A DNA stretch of 64,000 nucleotides from Gemmatimonadota bacterium (GCA_016712265.1 JADJRJ010000028.1:1550001-1614000), one strand, 5' to 3'. Positions 8,829-17,393 are shown, numbered from the stretch's first letter. The notes: generated by a model from the sequence alone, not told the origin. Program-made: numbers and translations.

Positions 8829-9377
8829 ATGAATGCCGAGCGGTACGCCAGCGCCGCAACGATCGCTGATTACATCGAAGCTACGCAAAAGAACACGGAG
8901 TTTTGGCGCGGGGTGAACCGAACCGCCCGCGTCCCGGACGAGTTTGTAGTGAGGGCCGCCTCAATGGGCGGGACCCGTCATCTCTTGGCTTTGTCCGAGG
9001 ACTGGTGCGGTGACGCGGTCAACACCCTGCCGGTGATCGCGCGACTCGTCGAGGGCATGCCTGGTGCGACATTGCGGATCCTCGGGCGCGACGCGAATCC
9101 CGACCTGATGGACGCCCACCTGACGAATGGGACGCGTTCGATTCCGGTAGTCATTGTGTACGACGCCGACTATCGTGAACTGGGTTGGTGGGGCCCCCGC
9201 CCAGCGGAACTGCAGCAGCTCTACCTGTCGGAGCTTCGGGCGTTGCCCAAGGACGAGCGCAACCTGCGCGTCAGGACGTGGTATGCGCGTGATCGGGGCC
9301 GTTCAACTGCGGCGGAGCTGCTCGCCCTGGTGGAAAGCGTCGCCGTGCCCTCGACCCCGGTGCCCCCGGACCGCTAG
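8829..9377 (+). CDS. Thioredoxin-like protein with a WCGD active site
   Basis: The ATG at 8829 starts a 182-residue cytoplasmic protein of the Thioredoxin_9-like group. The thioredoxin fold is recognisable from HLLALSEDWCGDAVNTLPV (residues about 51-69), the LRILGRDANPDLM strand and helix, and the cis-proline region TRSIPVVIVYD. The active site is W-C60-G-D instead of W-C-G-P-C, so only one cysteine is present and a classic disulfide exchange is not possible. Proteins of this group often keep a single cysteine, and their function is not established. Longer in-frame starts upstream lie in the divergent promoter region. Confidence 0.8.
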   Translation: MNAERYASAATIADYIEATQKNTEFWRGVNRTARVPDEFVVRAASMGGTRHLLALSEDWCGDAVNTLPVIARLVEGMPGATLRILGRDANPDLMDAHLTNGTRSIPVVIVYDADYRELGWWGPRPAELQQLYLSELRALPKDERNLRVRTWYARDRGRSTAAELLALVESVAVPSTPVPPDR

Positions 9378-9404
9378 TTTTCCGGCTGGCCCTACACGAC
9401 CCAG

Positions 9405-9626
9405 ATGAGCAACCAGACGAGCAAGCCGGATTTTTCGCAGGGATGGGGGATCGCCGGATTGATCACGGCCATGGCCGTGGGCGCTTTCCTCCTGGCCGGG
9501 TACATCAAGTCCACCACCTACCGCGATCCCAGAGACCAGACGGCTCCGGGTTCCACCGCCGCCCATGCGCCGGCCGCTGCGGAATCGCATGATGCCGCTC
9601 CTGCGCCGGACGGGGCGAAGCACTAG
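9405..9626 (+). CDS. Small single-span membrane protein
   Basis: A 73-residue protein with one hydrophobic helix, WGIAGLITAMAVGAFLLAGYI (about residues 14-34), followed by an Ala/Pro/His/Asp-rich tail to the end (AHAPAAAESHDAAPAPDGAKH region). It starts 28 bp after the thioredoxin-like gene on the same strand and may share its transcript. I do not recognise a family. The tail composition suggests a flexible periplasmic or cytoplasmic extension. Confidence 0.6.
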   Translation: MSNQTSKPDFSQGWGIAGLITAMAVGAFLLAGYIKSTTYRDPRDQTAPGSTAAHAPAAAESHDAAPAPDGAKH

Positions 9627-9700
9627 TCGGGTAGGGCGCGCGACGGGAACGGTGTCGAGCGGTTGAAGGCCCCAAGGCACCCTCGGACTTCCCAGGTAAC

Positions 9701-10201
9701 ATGCGCGCGCTCTCCACCAGCTTCCTCATCCTCGCCGGTTTCTCCGGCGTCGCGGCCGCACAGCGCGGTGCGGCGCCGTCGTTCGAGGGGCCACGCGGCC
9801 ATATGACGTTGGACCTGTCCGATGGTGAACCGGTGTCCGCGTTCATTGAGGCGGGTCGCGCCCTGGATCTCACGGACGCGCAGAGGCAGCGTCTCATGGA
9901 AATCCGGCGGCTCCTGCGACTGCAAAACAAGCCGTTCATGACCCGGCTGGATTCCCTGCGGGAACTGGCCGGAATCGACCTGGGAGACCGCGAACGCTTG
10001 CGACGGCGCGATGAGGAAGCGCTGCAACGCTTCAACACCTGGGCGCGGCCGTTTGTCGACTCGATCCGCGTGAACAACGACGTCGCTCGGAGTGAAGCGC
10101 GCGCTCTGCTGACGGTGGACCAGCGCCGTCGATTCGATTCGATCGCTGTGGCCGCACGCGAGGCTCGGCCGAGGTCGCAGCGCCGTCCCCCGCCGCGATG
10201 A
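9701..10201 (+). CDS. Periplasmic Spy/CpxP-like helical protein
   Basis: A 166-residue protein with a signal peptide (RALSTSFLILAGFSGVAAAQ) and a mature part that is almost all amphipathic helix. Two LTxxQ-like motifs are visible, LTDAQRQRLMEIRRLLRLQ near residue 60 and LLTVDQRRRFDSI near residue 140. This is the hallmark of the Spy/CpxP/LTXXQ group, whose members act as periplasmic chaperones or envelope stress sensors. The C-terminus is arginine and proline-rich. The stop overlaps the next start (ATGA), so it is translated with the LysM protein. Family assignment is by motif only. Confidence 0.65.
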   Translation: MRALSTSFLILAGFSGVAAAQRGAAPSFEGPRGHMTLDLSDGEPVSAFIEAGRALDLTDAQRQRLMEIRRLLRLQNKPFMTRLDSLRELAGIDLGDRERLRRRDEEALQRFNTWARPFVDSIRVNNDVARSEARALLTVDQRRRFDSIAVAAREARPRSQRRPPPR

Positions 10202-10944
10202 GGACGCGGGGCGGCAGCGCGGTACTCGTGCGGCGCTCGGTGACGGCCGGATGGCTCGCGCCCATCGGCTGGCTCTTCCTTGTTGCCGGCGTGATGAGCG
10301 TGGGCTGGTGGGTGATCGATCATGGCCGGGGCGATGCGGGCGCGACACGGCGCCTTGCGGTCGCCGAGAGAACGGTGTTGCTCGAGCCCGGGGAGGTGGT
10401 CCTGGCCGAGGTGCCTGTAGCGCAGCGCCTGTGGTGGGACTTCTTCCGGGGCACGCACGGGGTGCTGGCGGCGACGGATCGGCGGGTGCTGTTCGTGGGG
10501 ATTCCCCCTGAGCCGCTGCTCCACCGTACCCCGGGCCCGTTCGAGGTGGTGGATGCCTCGTTCCGGTTTGCGCGCGCCACGGGGGTGCGGGAGGCGCCCA
10601 CGCGGGGCGGCGGCCTTCGCGTGGAGCTTGCGAGCGGGACGCAGCGGGTGGAGCTCGACGTGGGCAGCGCAGACGCTCCCGCGATGCGCGCGGTCCTCGA
10701 CACGATGCGCGACCGGATAGGCCAACTCCGCGCAGCGGGCGAGGCAGAGCGACGGGCCGTCGAGGTGTCGAGCGCGGCGGCGCGTCGCGCGACCTACCAC
10801 CTGGTGCAGCCGGGTGAGGCGCTGGAGTTGATCGCGCGACGTTACGGGACCACGACGGATTCGCTGCTGGCCTGGAACGCCCTCGGTGCGCCGCGTATTG
10901 TGGCGGGGCAACGTCTCCTCGTACGCCCCGGGCAGGCCCCATGA
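10198..10944 (+). CDS. Membrane-anchored protein with C-terminal LysM domain
   Basis: A 248-residue protein with one N-terminal transmembrane helix (WLAPIGWLFLVAGVMSVGWW, residues about 17-36), a middle domain with PH-like strands (RVLFVGIPPEPLL, GTQRVELDVG), and a C-terminal LysM motif (YHLVQPGEALELIARRYG, then SLLAWNALGAPRIVAGQRLLV). LysM binds the glycan of peptidoglycan, so the protein probably tethers the inner membrane to the wall. It is the middle gene of three that overlap by ATGA (9701, 10198, 10941). The middle domain is not recognised with certainty. Confidence 0.7.
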   Translation: MRTRGGSAVLVRRSVTAGWLAPIGWLFLVAGVMSVGWWVIDHGRGDAGATRRLAVAERTVLLEPGEVVLAEVPVAQRLWWDFFRGTHGVLAATDRRVLFVGIPPEPLLHRTPGPFEVVDASFRFARATGVREAPTRGGGLRVELASGTQRVELDVGSADAPAMRAVLDTMRDRIGQLRAAGEAERRAVEVSSAAARRATYHLVQPGEALELIARRYGTTTDSLLAWNALGAPRIVAGQRLLVRPGQAP

Positions 10945-11594
10945 ACTGGATGGATGTGGTTGTGAAGCGCCGCGCGCGGGTCGGCACGCTCGGCGACTTG
11001 GCCACCGCCGATGAGGTGTGGCTGGTGATTCACGGCTACGGACAGTTGGTCGCGGAGTTCCTGCCGGCGTGCGACGGACTGGTGGGGCCGACGCGGGCCG
11101 TCGTGGCCCCGGAGGCGCTCAACCGCTTCTACAAAGTCCCCGAGGGACACCAGGGGTCGCACGGAACGGTGCCGGTGGGCACCACCTGGATGACGCGTGA
11201 GCATCGGCGGGCGGAGATCGCGGACTATGTCGACTACCTCGATGACGTGGTGGAGGCGACGCGACGCCCCGGCGCGCGGCTCGTGGTCTTGGGGTTCTCG
11301 CAGGGGGTGACCACCGTCGCCCGATGGGTGGCGCAGGGACGTACCCGGGTGGATCGGGTGGTCTGCTGGGCCGGTGAACTGCCGACGGACGTCGACCTGG
11401 TCGTCACCGGGGATCGTTGGCCGCGCGACGGCGTAGACCTCGTGGTGGGCGCGCGCGACGAGTTCCGCGCGTGGATCGCGCTCGATCGGCAGGTCGAACG
11501 GTTTGCCGCGGGCGGTGTGACCGCCCGCATCACAGAGTTTGCGGGCGGGCATCGCCTGGACCGCGCGACCCTCCGGACCCTGGCGGATCGTTAG
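10941..11594 (+). CDS. Alpha/beta hydrolase, phospholipase/carboxylesterase type
   Basis: A 217-residue serine hydrolase. The oxyanion strand is VWLVIHGYGQ, the nucleophile elbow is LGFSQGV (Ser about residue 117), and a late aspartate (GARDE) and histidine (AGGHR) are in the right places for the triad. The pattern matches the small carboxylesterase/phospholipase family. Cytoplasmic, no signal peptide. It overlaps the LysM gene by ATGA. Its TAG stop at 11592 shares bases with the TAA stop of the convergent Hsp15 gene, inside a CGTTAGGC octamer. Confidence 0.8.
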   Translation: MNWMDVVVKRRARVGTLGDLATADEVWLVIHGYGQLVAEFLPACDGLVGPTRAVVAPEALNRFYKVPEGHQGSHGTVPVGTTWMTREHRRAEIADYVDYLDDVVEATRRPGARLVVLGFSQGVTTVARWVAQGRTRVDRVVCWAGELPTDVDLVVTGDRWPRDGVDLVVGARDEFRAWIALDRQVERFAAGGVTARITEFAGGHRLDRATLRTLADR

Positions 11595-11980
11595 GCGCGC
11601 CCGCGCCAGCGGTCCATCTCGCGTCGATCCCGCTTGGTGGGTCGCCCCTCGGCCACCGGGCCTGCGGCGCGCAGCTGCGCCGCCGTCACCTCGCGGCGCG
11701 CCCGGCTCTCCGCGGTTTCCTCATACAGCGTCGCCGCCACCGTCGCCGGGCCGCGCTGGTCACTGACCCCCACGACGACCATCCGGTGTTCGAACGGCGG
11801 GCGTCGCACCGTAACTCGGTCTCCCACGTGCACGGCGCGTGCGCGCTTGGCCTTGTCGTCGTTGACGTCGACGTGTCCCTTGTCGATCGCCTCAGCGGCC
11901 AGGGCGCGCGTCTTGAAGAAACGCGCGGCCCAGAGCCACTTGTCGAGGCGTACCGGTTCATCGGTTGTGCGGTGTGTCAC
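11591..11980 (-). CDS. hslR: S4-domain RNA-binding protein, Hsp15 type
   Basis: Hsp15 binds stalled 50S subunits carrying a nascent chain. The S4 domain is clear: VRLDKWLWAARFFKTRALA, AIDKGHVDVN, and VHVGDRVTVRR. The C-terminal tail is basic (RPTKRDRREMDRWRGRA), as in Hsp15. Length 129 residues fits. The gene faces the hydrolase gene and the two stops overlap; it diverges from the kinase gene at 12059 across 78 bp. Confidence 0.88.
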   Translation of the reverse strand: MTHRTTDEPVRLDKWLWAARFFKTRALAAEAIDKGHVDVNDDKAKRARAVHVGDRVTVRRPPFEHRMVVVGVSDQRGPATVAATLYEETAESRARREVTAAQLRAAGPVAEGRPTKRDRREMDRWRGRA

Positions 11981-12058
11981 AGTCCGGGGGCGCGGGAGAG
12001 CCGAAAGTTAAGGACGGGAGCAATCCGCAGCTCCCCATCCCTCGCCCACTCGCCCGGA

Positions 12059-13270
12059 ATGACCCCAGTCACGATCCCCGGGGACGCCTCACACGATGCC
12101 ACCGAGGCGAGTGCGGAGACGATCGCCCGCGTCACCGAAAAGGTCGAGGCCATGGTGCGGCTTGCCGGTGGGGTGGCCCACGACTTCAACAACCTCCTCA
12201 CGGTCATCGCGGGGAACGCGGAGGGGATCCTCGAACGCGGTGTTGACGGCGAGCTGCGTGTCGAGATCGCCGAGATCTCGGATGCGGCTCGGCGCGCGGC
12301 GGTCCTGACCCACCAGCTGCTGGCGTTCAGTCGCCAGCTCGTCCTGCACCCGCGGGCGACGCACCTCGATCGTGTCCTCGACCTGGTCTGGGACGACCTC
12401 GCGCGCCTCGCTGGGCCGGGCGTTCGCCTGACGCGCCACACCCGGGTGGCCGGCGGTGTGGTGGTGGATCAGGTCCAACTTGCCGCAGCAGTCCGCCAGC
12501 TGGTGTGCAATGCGATCGAGGCGATGCCGGGGGGTGGAGAGGTCCACGTGACGGTGGAAGACGCCGACCTCGATGACACGGCGACCGAGCGGCTTCACCC
12601 GATGCCCGCCGGGGGATACGTCCTGCTGGAGGTACGCGACACGGGGACGGGGATGGACGACGAGACGCTGCGTCGGGCGATGGAGCCGTTCTTCACGACC
12701 AAGGGCCAGAAACATGGTACGGGGATGGGGCTCCCCACCGTCTACGGGATCGTGAAGCAGAGCGGTGGTTTCATGTGGCTGGATTCGTCACCCGGTGAGG
12801 GGACGACCTGCCGTCTCTTCTTTCCGCGGATCGCCGAGCCCTCGCTTCTGTCCCGATCCCGCACCCCGGCACGCATCGCTGGAGGGGACGGGCAGGGGAG
12901 TATCCTCCTGGTGGAGGATGAAGACCTGGTGCGGCAGCTGACGCGTCGCACCCTCGTGCGGGCCGGATACCACGTCGTGGAGGCTCCCAACGCCCATGCG
13001 GCGCTCGTGGAGGTGCGCGAACGCGGACTCACCCCGACGCTCCTGCTGACCGATGTCGTGATGCCTGGGATGGACGGTCGCGAACTGGCGACCATGCTCG
13101 AGGGCGAGCTGCCAGGGTTGGCGGTCATCCTCATGTCCGGCTTCGTCGATCCGCGCGTGCCGCTGGCCGGACGGGAAGGGAGCACCCGCGTCTTCCTGGA
13201 AAAGCCGTTCACACTCGACCGGCTTCGGGACCTGGTGCGTGATGCCATGCGTGCCCCGCAGGTAAACTGA
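12059..13270 (+). CDS. Soluble hybrid histidine kinase with C-terminal receiver
   Basis: A 403-residue protein. The phosphoacceptor box GVAHDFNNLLTVIAGN puts His at about residue 41, so almost nothing precedes the dimerisation helix. The HATPase follows with N (VCNAIEAMPGG), G1 (VRDTGTGMDD), F (FFTTKGQKHGTGMGL) boxes, and a receiver domain (LLVEDEDLV, phospho-Asp in LLLTDVVMPGMDG, Lys in FLEKPF) ends it. There is no sensor, PAS or membrane segment. The ATG at 12059 was chosen because upstream in-frame codons lie antisense to the Hsp15 gene. It may sense through a partner protein or act as a phosphorelay intermediate. Confidence 0.88.
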   Translation: MTPVTIPGDASHDATEASAETIARVTEKVEAMVRLAGGVAHDFNNLLTVIAGNAEGILERGVDGELRVEIAEISDAARRAAVLTHQLLAFSRQLVLHPRATHLDRVLDLVWDDLARLAGPGVRLTRHTRVAGGVVVDQVQLAAAVRQLVCNAIEAMPGGGEVHVTVEDADLDDTATERLHPMPAGGYVLLEVRDTGTGMDDETLRRAMEPFFTTKGQKHGTGMGLPTVYGIVKQSGGFMWLDSSPGEGTTCRLFFPRIAEPSLLSRSRTPARIAGGDGQGSILLVEDEDLVRQLTRRTLVRAGYHVVEAPNAHAALVEVRERGLTPTLLLTDVVMPGMDGRELATMLEGELPGLAVILMSGFVDPRVPLAGREGSTRVFLEKPFTLDRLRDLVRDAMRAPQVN

Positions 13271-13411
13271 GCAATCCGTCGCGGCCGCAGGGGCGTAGGG
13301 GTGGTAACCATGCCGCCTTCATTCGTGCCACGCGATGATCCACCGCGGTCTGCCCCTCGTGTTGCGGGTGCGCGGCAACGGCCGCACCTTGTCGGCGATG
13401 CCACGCTCCGC

Positions 13412-14005
13412 ATGACCCCGCTCGCGAACCAGGCCGACCTTGCCGCGGTCGCCCGTCTCGTGGCGGGCGACGAGCGCGGACTGGCCGAGTTGTACGATCG
13501 CCATGGCGGCATGGCGTATGCCTTGGCGGCCGCGATCCTGCGTGATGGGCCCGACGCCGAAGAGGTGGTCGCCGACGCATTTAGCCAGGTGTGGCGGACC
13601 GCCGCCAACTTTGACCCTGGGCGTGGCAGTGTGGTCGCGTGGATCTCGACCATCGTCCGGACCCGAGCACTGGACCTGATTCGCTCACACAAGCGTCGGG
13701 CGCGGATGCTGGATCGAGCCGGGGCGCTGGCGGACGCGGGGTCTGCCCCGGGGCTGGGGACGGGCGCCGAGCTGGCCGATCGGGGGGCGGAGCAGTCCGA
13801 GGCGCAACATCTCGTGCGCCGTGCGCTGGAGGAGCTGCCCGCACCACAACGCCTGGCCCTCGAACTCGCGTACTTTGGTGGGCTCTCCCAAAGCGAGATT
13901 GCCGAGCGGCTCAATGAACCGTTAGGCACTGTCAAGACCCGCATGCGCGCCGGGATGGAGAAGTTGCGCGGGGTGTTGGGCCCGCTGCTCGGAGGTCCCC
14001 CGTGA
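13412..14005 (+). CDS. ECF RNA polymerase sigma factor, SigK-like
   Basis: A 197-residue ECF sigma factor. Region 2 is ELYDRHGGMAYALAAAIL through AEEVVADAFSQVWRTA, and region 2.4 is RTRALDLIRSHKRRAR. Region 4 is LEELPAPQRLALELAYFGG with the helix-turn-helix LSQSEIAERLNEPLGTVKTR. The arrangement resembles the SigK-like group that pairs with RskA-type anti-sigma factors. The ATG at 13412 leaves a normal short N-terminus; an earlier GTG near 13301 would add low-complexity sequence. The stop overlaps the anti-sigma start (GTGA). Confidence 0.9.
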   Translation: MTPLANQADLAAVARLVAGDERGLAELYDRHGGMAYALAAAILRDGPDAEEVVADAFSQVWRTAANFDPGRGSVVAWISTIVRTRALDLIRSHKRRARMLDRAGALADAGSAPGLGTGAELADRGAEQSEAQHLVRRALEELPAPQRLALELAYFGGLSQSEIAERLNEPLGTVKTRMRAGMEKLRGVLGPLLGGPP

Positions 14006-14265
14006 GGCCCCTGGTGCAACGCGCGGATGCGGCGGCCTACGTGCTGGGGGCCTTGGACCCCGGGGAACGGGCAGCGTTTGAACGCCTGGTCTGGCGAGAT
14101 GTCGAAATCGCTCACGAGGTGGCCATCCTGTCGCAGGTGACCGCACTCCTGGCGTACGCGGCGCCACCGGCCCAGCCACCAGGGATCCTGCGGGAGCGCG
14201 TGATGGCGCTGGCGGGGACGTGCGGCGAGGGGGGACCAACGGCTGCAGCTGGGTCAATTCGTTAG
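14002..14265 (+). CDS. Short anti-sigma factor, RskA N-terminal-like domain only
   Basis: An 87-residue protein coupled to the sigma gene by GTGA. Its sequence (ADAAAYVLGALDPGERAAF, HEVAILSQVTALLAYAAPP, GILRERVMALA) is the sigma-binding N-terminal domain seen in RskA-type anti-sigma factors. The usual transmembrane helix and periplasmic C-terminal domain are absent; the protein ends soon after the linker, just before an intergenic repeat at 14283. So it is either a soluble cytoplasmic anti-sigma factor or one that lost its sensing half. No zinc-binding H-x3-C-x2-C motif is present. Confidence 0.65.
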   Translation: MRPLVQRADAAAYVLGALDPGERAAFERLVWRDVEIAHEVAILSQVTALLAYAAPPAQPPGILRERVMALAGTCGEGGPTAAAGSIR

Positions 14266-14282
14266 CCGGGCGCGGCGGATGT

Positions 14283-14392
14283 AACTGCCACAGCGAAGCA
14301 CGGGCAGCACGTGGCTTGGGCAGCACGTGAAGCGTGCGTCCCGTGCCGTTCGTGCCGCGCGTCCTGCTCGTACTGCAGCCCTTGGTGTGCCC
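14283..14392. repeat. Interspersed CGTGC-rich repeat element, about 110 bp
   Basis: Begins AACTGCCACAGCGAAGCACG, with GGGCAGCACG words on the left half and CGTGCCGTTCGTGCCGCGCG words on the right half, and ends GCAGCCCTTGGTGTGCCC. The left half is largely complementary to the right half, so the element can fold back. It matches the element at 22424-22534 at both ends and in length, and the inverted copies at 913-1067. It occupies the space between the anti-sigma gene and the convergent dehydratase gene. Confidence 0.75.
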
Positions 14393-14415
14393 GCCGTCCG
14401 AGTCGCGCGCTCTTC

Positions 14416-15396
14416 CTAGATCTCCCGCAGAAGCACCCTCCGCAGCGTCGCTTCATCGATGTTGCCGCCACTGATGATCAGGCCGACATGTTGCCCGGCC
14501 AACGTCGGCGCGAGGTGCTTGATCCCGGCGAGGGCGGCCGCGGCGGCGCCCTCCACGAGTGTGTGGGTCGTCGACAAGAGCGCGCGCAGGGCGTCCGCGA
14601 TCGCTGCGTCGCTGACGGCCACGAACCCGGCGAGTCCCTGCACCAACGCCGGGAAGGTCAACGCATAAGCGCTGCGCGTGGCGAGGCCGTCGGCGAAGGT
14701 CTCCGCGCGTTCCGTGGTGCGCATCTCGCGGGCATGCCAGGAATCGTGGGTTGCGGGCGCGCCCGCGGCCTGCACCCCGTGGACGGTCATGCGGCGGCCG
14801 AGCGCCGCCGCGGCGACGAGGGCCCCCACGGCCTGGGATCCGCCGCCGATCGAGATGACCATGGCATCGAGGTCCGGGACGGCTTCCAGGAACTCGAAGG
14901 AGAGGGTTGCCGCCCCGGCAAGCACCTTCACGTCGTTTGTCGAATGGGCAAGGGCGGCGCCTGTCTCGCGCTGCACGCGCGTCGCGGCCTGGATCGAGGC
15001 ATCGTAGTCGGTGCCTTCCTCGACGAGGGTGGCACCCAGAGCGCGAATCCCGGCGTTCTTGTCCGGGTTGTTGCCATGGGGCACACAGATGGTCGCCGGG
15101 ATACCAAGGGCGCGGCCGGCAAACGCGATCCCCAATCCATGATTGCCACGGGTGGCGGCGACGACCCCGCGGGCGCGCTCGTCGGGTGGTAGCGCGGTCA
15201 TGAAGGAGAGGCCGTTGCGCACCTTGAACGACCCGGTCGGGTTGAAGTTCTCGTGCTTCACGCTCACCCGGATCCCATGTCCCACCCACGCGTCGAGGAG
15301 GGGATACGAGCGCACGGGCGACGGTGACATGAAGGGGGCGATGCGGGCGCGGGCCGCAGCGACGTCTTCGGCGGAGATCGGGTACACGGGACGCAT
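14416..15396 (-). CDS. Threonine/serine dehydratase-like PLP enzyme
   Basis: A fold-type II PLP enzyme that deaminates threonine or serine to a 2-oxo acid. The Schiff-base lysine lies in NPTGSFKVRNG (about residue 57), followed by AATRGNHGLGIAFAGR (substrate loop) and the glycine-rich phosphate loop ISIGGGSQAVG. Length 326 residues means a catalytic domain without the C-terminal ACT-like regulatory domain, as in catabolic threonine dehydratases. The related serine racemase and hydroxyaspartate ammonia-lyase cannot be excluded. Cytoplasmic. Divergent from the barrel protein gene at 15484. Confidence 0.85.
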   Translation of the reverse strand: MRPVYPISAEDVAAARARIAPFMSPSPVRSYPLLDAWVGHGIRVSVKHENFNPTGSFKVRNGLSFMTALPPDERARGVVAATRGNHGLGIAFAGRALGIPATICVPHGNNPDKNAGIRALGATLVEEGTDYDASIQAATRVQRETGAALAHSTNDVKVLAGAATLSFEFLEAVPDLDAMVISIGGGSQAVGALVAAAALGRRMTVHGVQAAGAPATHDSWHAREMRTTERAETFADGLATRSAYALTFPALVQGLAGFVAVSDAAIADALRALLSTTHTLVEGAAAAALAGIKHLAPTLAGQHVGLIISGGNIDEATLRRVLLREI

Positions 15397-15483
15397 GGTG
15401 GGGGACGCCGGAAGCTAAGGGGCATCGTTACCGTTGAAACCCGGGTCGGGCAGTGGCGTACAACCCAGCACTTCGGCAATGTG

Positions 15484-16242
15484 ATGATCATGGGGAAAAC
15501 GACGATCTTTCGTGCGCTCGGCCTGTTGGCCTTTACCGGGACCGTGGCACAGGCACAGGTATTCACCGTGGGTGGGGGTGACGAACGGCGCCGCGAAGGT
15601 GGGCCGCGGTCGTCCCCGGTCTTTGGCGGAGCGGGCGCCGTATACGGCCGGCCTTCCGGTGACTTCGGTCGCTACGTCAACCAGGGATTCGGCGTCGACG
15701 GGACCGGCCGCTGGAAGGTCGATCCGCGGGGGATCTTCTCGTTAGGGATCGAGGGCGGGTTCCTCCAGTACGGTCGCGAGACGATCCGGGTCCCCCTCAG
15801 TTCGACCGTGGGACGCATCTCGGTGGACGTCACCACGTCCAACAACATCGTGTTCCTCGGGTTCGGGCCGCAGCTTACTGCGCCGTCGGGTCCCGTGCGG
15901 CCCTACGTCAGCGGCGGGGTCGGCTTTTCGTACCTGTTCACCGAGTCCTCGGTGGAAGGATCGGACAACAACAACAGCTCGTTTGCCGACACGAAGAATT
16001 TTGACGACTTCGTCTTCGCCACCACTGGCGGGGGGGGCTTCTACATCCCGCTCGGGCGCACGCGCGAGGCGGCGCTCGATATCGGGGTGCGCTACCACAA
16101 CGGCGGCAAGGGCCAGTACCTCCGTGAAGGCGGGATCGTGGATCGGCCCGGCCAGACGCCGTTGATCACCCCGATCGAGAGCCAGACGCAGTTCCTCACC
16201 TGGCGGGTGGGATTCATCGCCGGCCTGGGGAGCAAGCGTTAG
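15484..16242 (+). CDS. Outer-membrane beta-barrel protein
   Basis: A 252-residue protein with a signal peptide (GKTTIFRALGLLAFTGTVAQAQ) and a mature part of short amphipathic strands with glycine-rich turns (GAVYGRPSGDFGRYVNQGFG, IFSLGIEGGFLQYG, VRPYVSGGVGFSYLF, EAALDIGVRYHNGG). It ends with an aromatic-poor but alternating strand (QFLTWRVGFIAGLGSKR). This is typical of the small OmpA-like or OprF-like barrels, without an OmpA C-terminal domain. ATG 15484 or 15490 are both possible. The stop is immediately followed by the next start. Function unknown. Confidence 0.7.
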   Translation: MIMGKTTIFRALGLLAFTGTVAQAQVFTVGGGDERRREGGPRSSPVFGGAGAVYGRPSGDFGRYVNQGFGVDGTGRWKVDPRGIFSLGIEGGFLQYGRETIRVPLSSTVGRISVDVTTSNNIVFLGFGPQLTAPSGPVRPYVSGGVGFSYLFTESSVEGSDNNNSSFADTKNFDDFVFATTGGGGFYIPLGRTREAALDIGVRYHNGGKGQYLREGGIVDRPGQTPLITPIESQTQFLTWRVGFIAGLGSKR

Positions 16243-17256
16243 GTGGTCGCCCCGCGGATCGCCCGCCGGCTGCTCCCGGTGCTGTTCGTGGTGACGGGCA
16301 CCCTGGGCCTCGTCCGGATCGACAGCACCCGACCGCAACCGCAGGGCGCGCGCTGGTACAAGGGGAATACGCATACCCACACGCTGAACAGCGATGGGGA
16401 TTCGCACCCGGATGATGTGGTGAAGTGGTATCGGGCGCACGGATATCATTTTGTCGCGCTGACGGACCACAACGTCCTGACCACCGTGGACGGGTTGAAT
16501 GCCGTCCATGGCCTGGACAACCAGTTCCTCGTCGTGCGCGGCGAAGAGGTGACGGATCGGTTTGGGGACCGGCCACTGCACATCAATGCGCTTGACGTGT
16601 CCCGATTGGTCCGGCCGCAGGGCGGGGCGAGTGCCGTCGAAGCGGTCCAGCGCGATGTGGACGCTATCCGTGCGGCGAACGGCGTCCCCAGCATCAACCA
16701 TCCCAACTTTGGCTGGGCCCTCTCGGCGGATGAGCTGGCCCAGGTGCGCAACAACCGCTTGTTCGAGATCTACAACGGCCATCCGATGGTGAACAATGTC
16801 GGCGGCGGCGGCAAGCCATCGTTGGAAGAAATGTGGGACGCTATTCTGTCACGAGGCGTGCTACTGTACGGCATGGCCGTCGACGACGCCCACCACTTCA
16901 AGCGCCACGACGACCGCACCGCCTCCCGCCCGGGCAAGGGATGGATCCACGTGCGCGCGGACACCCTCACCCCGCGTGCGCTCCTCGGTGCCATCGAACG
17001 CGGCGACTTCTATGCGTCCACCGGCGTGGAGTTGGCCGAGCTCAGCGCGACGCCGACGGCGGTGACGGTGGCCGTCAAGCCAACGACGTACAGCAAGTAC
17101 CGGATCCAGTTCATCGGGCGCGGCGGCCGCGTGTTGCAGGAGACGGCGGAGCCGCAGGCGACGTACCGCGTGCGGGGCGACGAGGGGTATGTGCGGGCCC
17201 GGGTCATCGAGTCCAATGGGGACATGGCCTGGACCCAACCCCTGATGCTCAAGTAG
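16243..17256 (+). CDS. Exported PHP-domain phosphoesterase-like protein
   Basis: A 337-residue protein with an N-terminal hydrophobic signal or anchor (RRLLPVLFVVTGTLGLV). The PHP metal motifs are visible: GNTHTHTLNSDGD (H-x-H-x3-S-D-G) at about residue 42, then FVALTDHN, and PSINHPNFGW further on. PHP domains bind two or three metals and hydrolyse phosphoester bonds. This arrangement with a C-terminal beta-sandwich resembles CehA/McbA-like and histidinol-phosphatase-like secreted members. The GTG start at 16243 directly follows the TAG of the barrel gene, so the two are probably cotranslated. Substrate unknown. Confidence 0.8.
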   Translation: MVAPRIARRLLPVLFVVTGTLGLVRIDSTRPQPQGARWYKGNTHTHTLNSDGDSHPDDVVKWYRAHGYHFVALTDHNVLTTVDGLNAVHGLDNQFLVVRGEEVTDRFGDRPLHINALDVSRLVRPQGGASAVEAVQRDVDAIRAANGVPSINHPNFGWALSADELAQVRNNRLFEIYNGHPMVNNVGGGGKPSLEEMWDAILSRGVLLYGMAVDDAHHFKRHDDRTASRPGKGWIHVRADTLTPRALLGAIERGDFYASTGVELAELSATPTAVTVAVKPTTYSKYRIQFIGRGGRVLQETAEPQATYRVRGDEGYVRARVIESNGDMAWTQPLMLK

Positions 17257-17393
17257 CTCGCTGGGCCTGGCCCACGGTCCCCGGGGCAGCCAGCACGGCG
17301 ATGGCGCATCCAGAGCCGGAGTCGGCACGTGGCCAGTCAGCACACGCGCGGACGACGCTTGCCCAAAGCTGGCGTGCGTCGTAGCCTTGCCGG

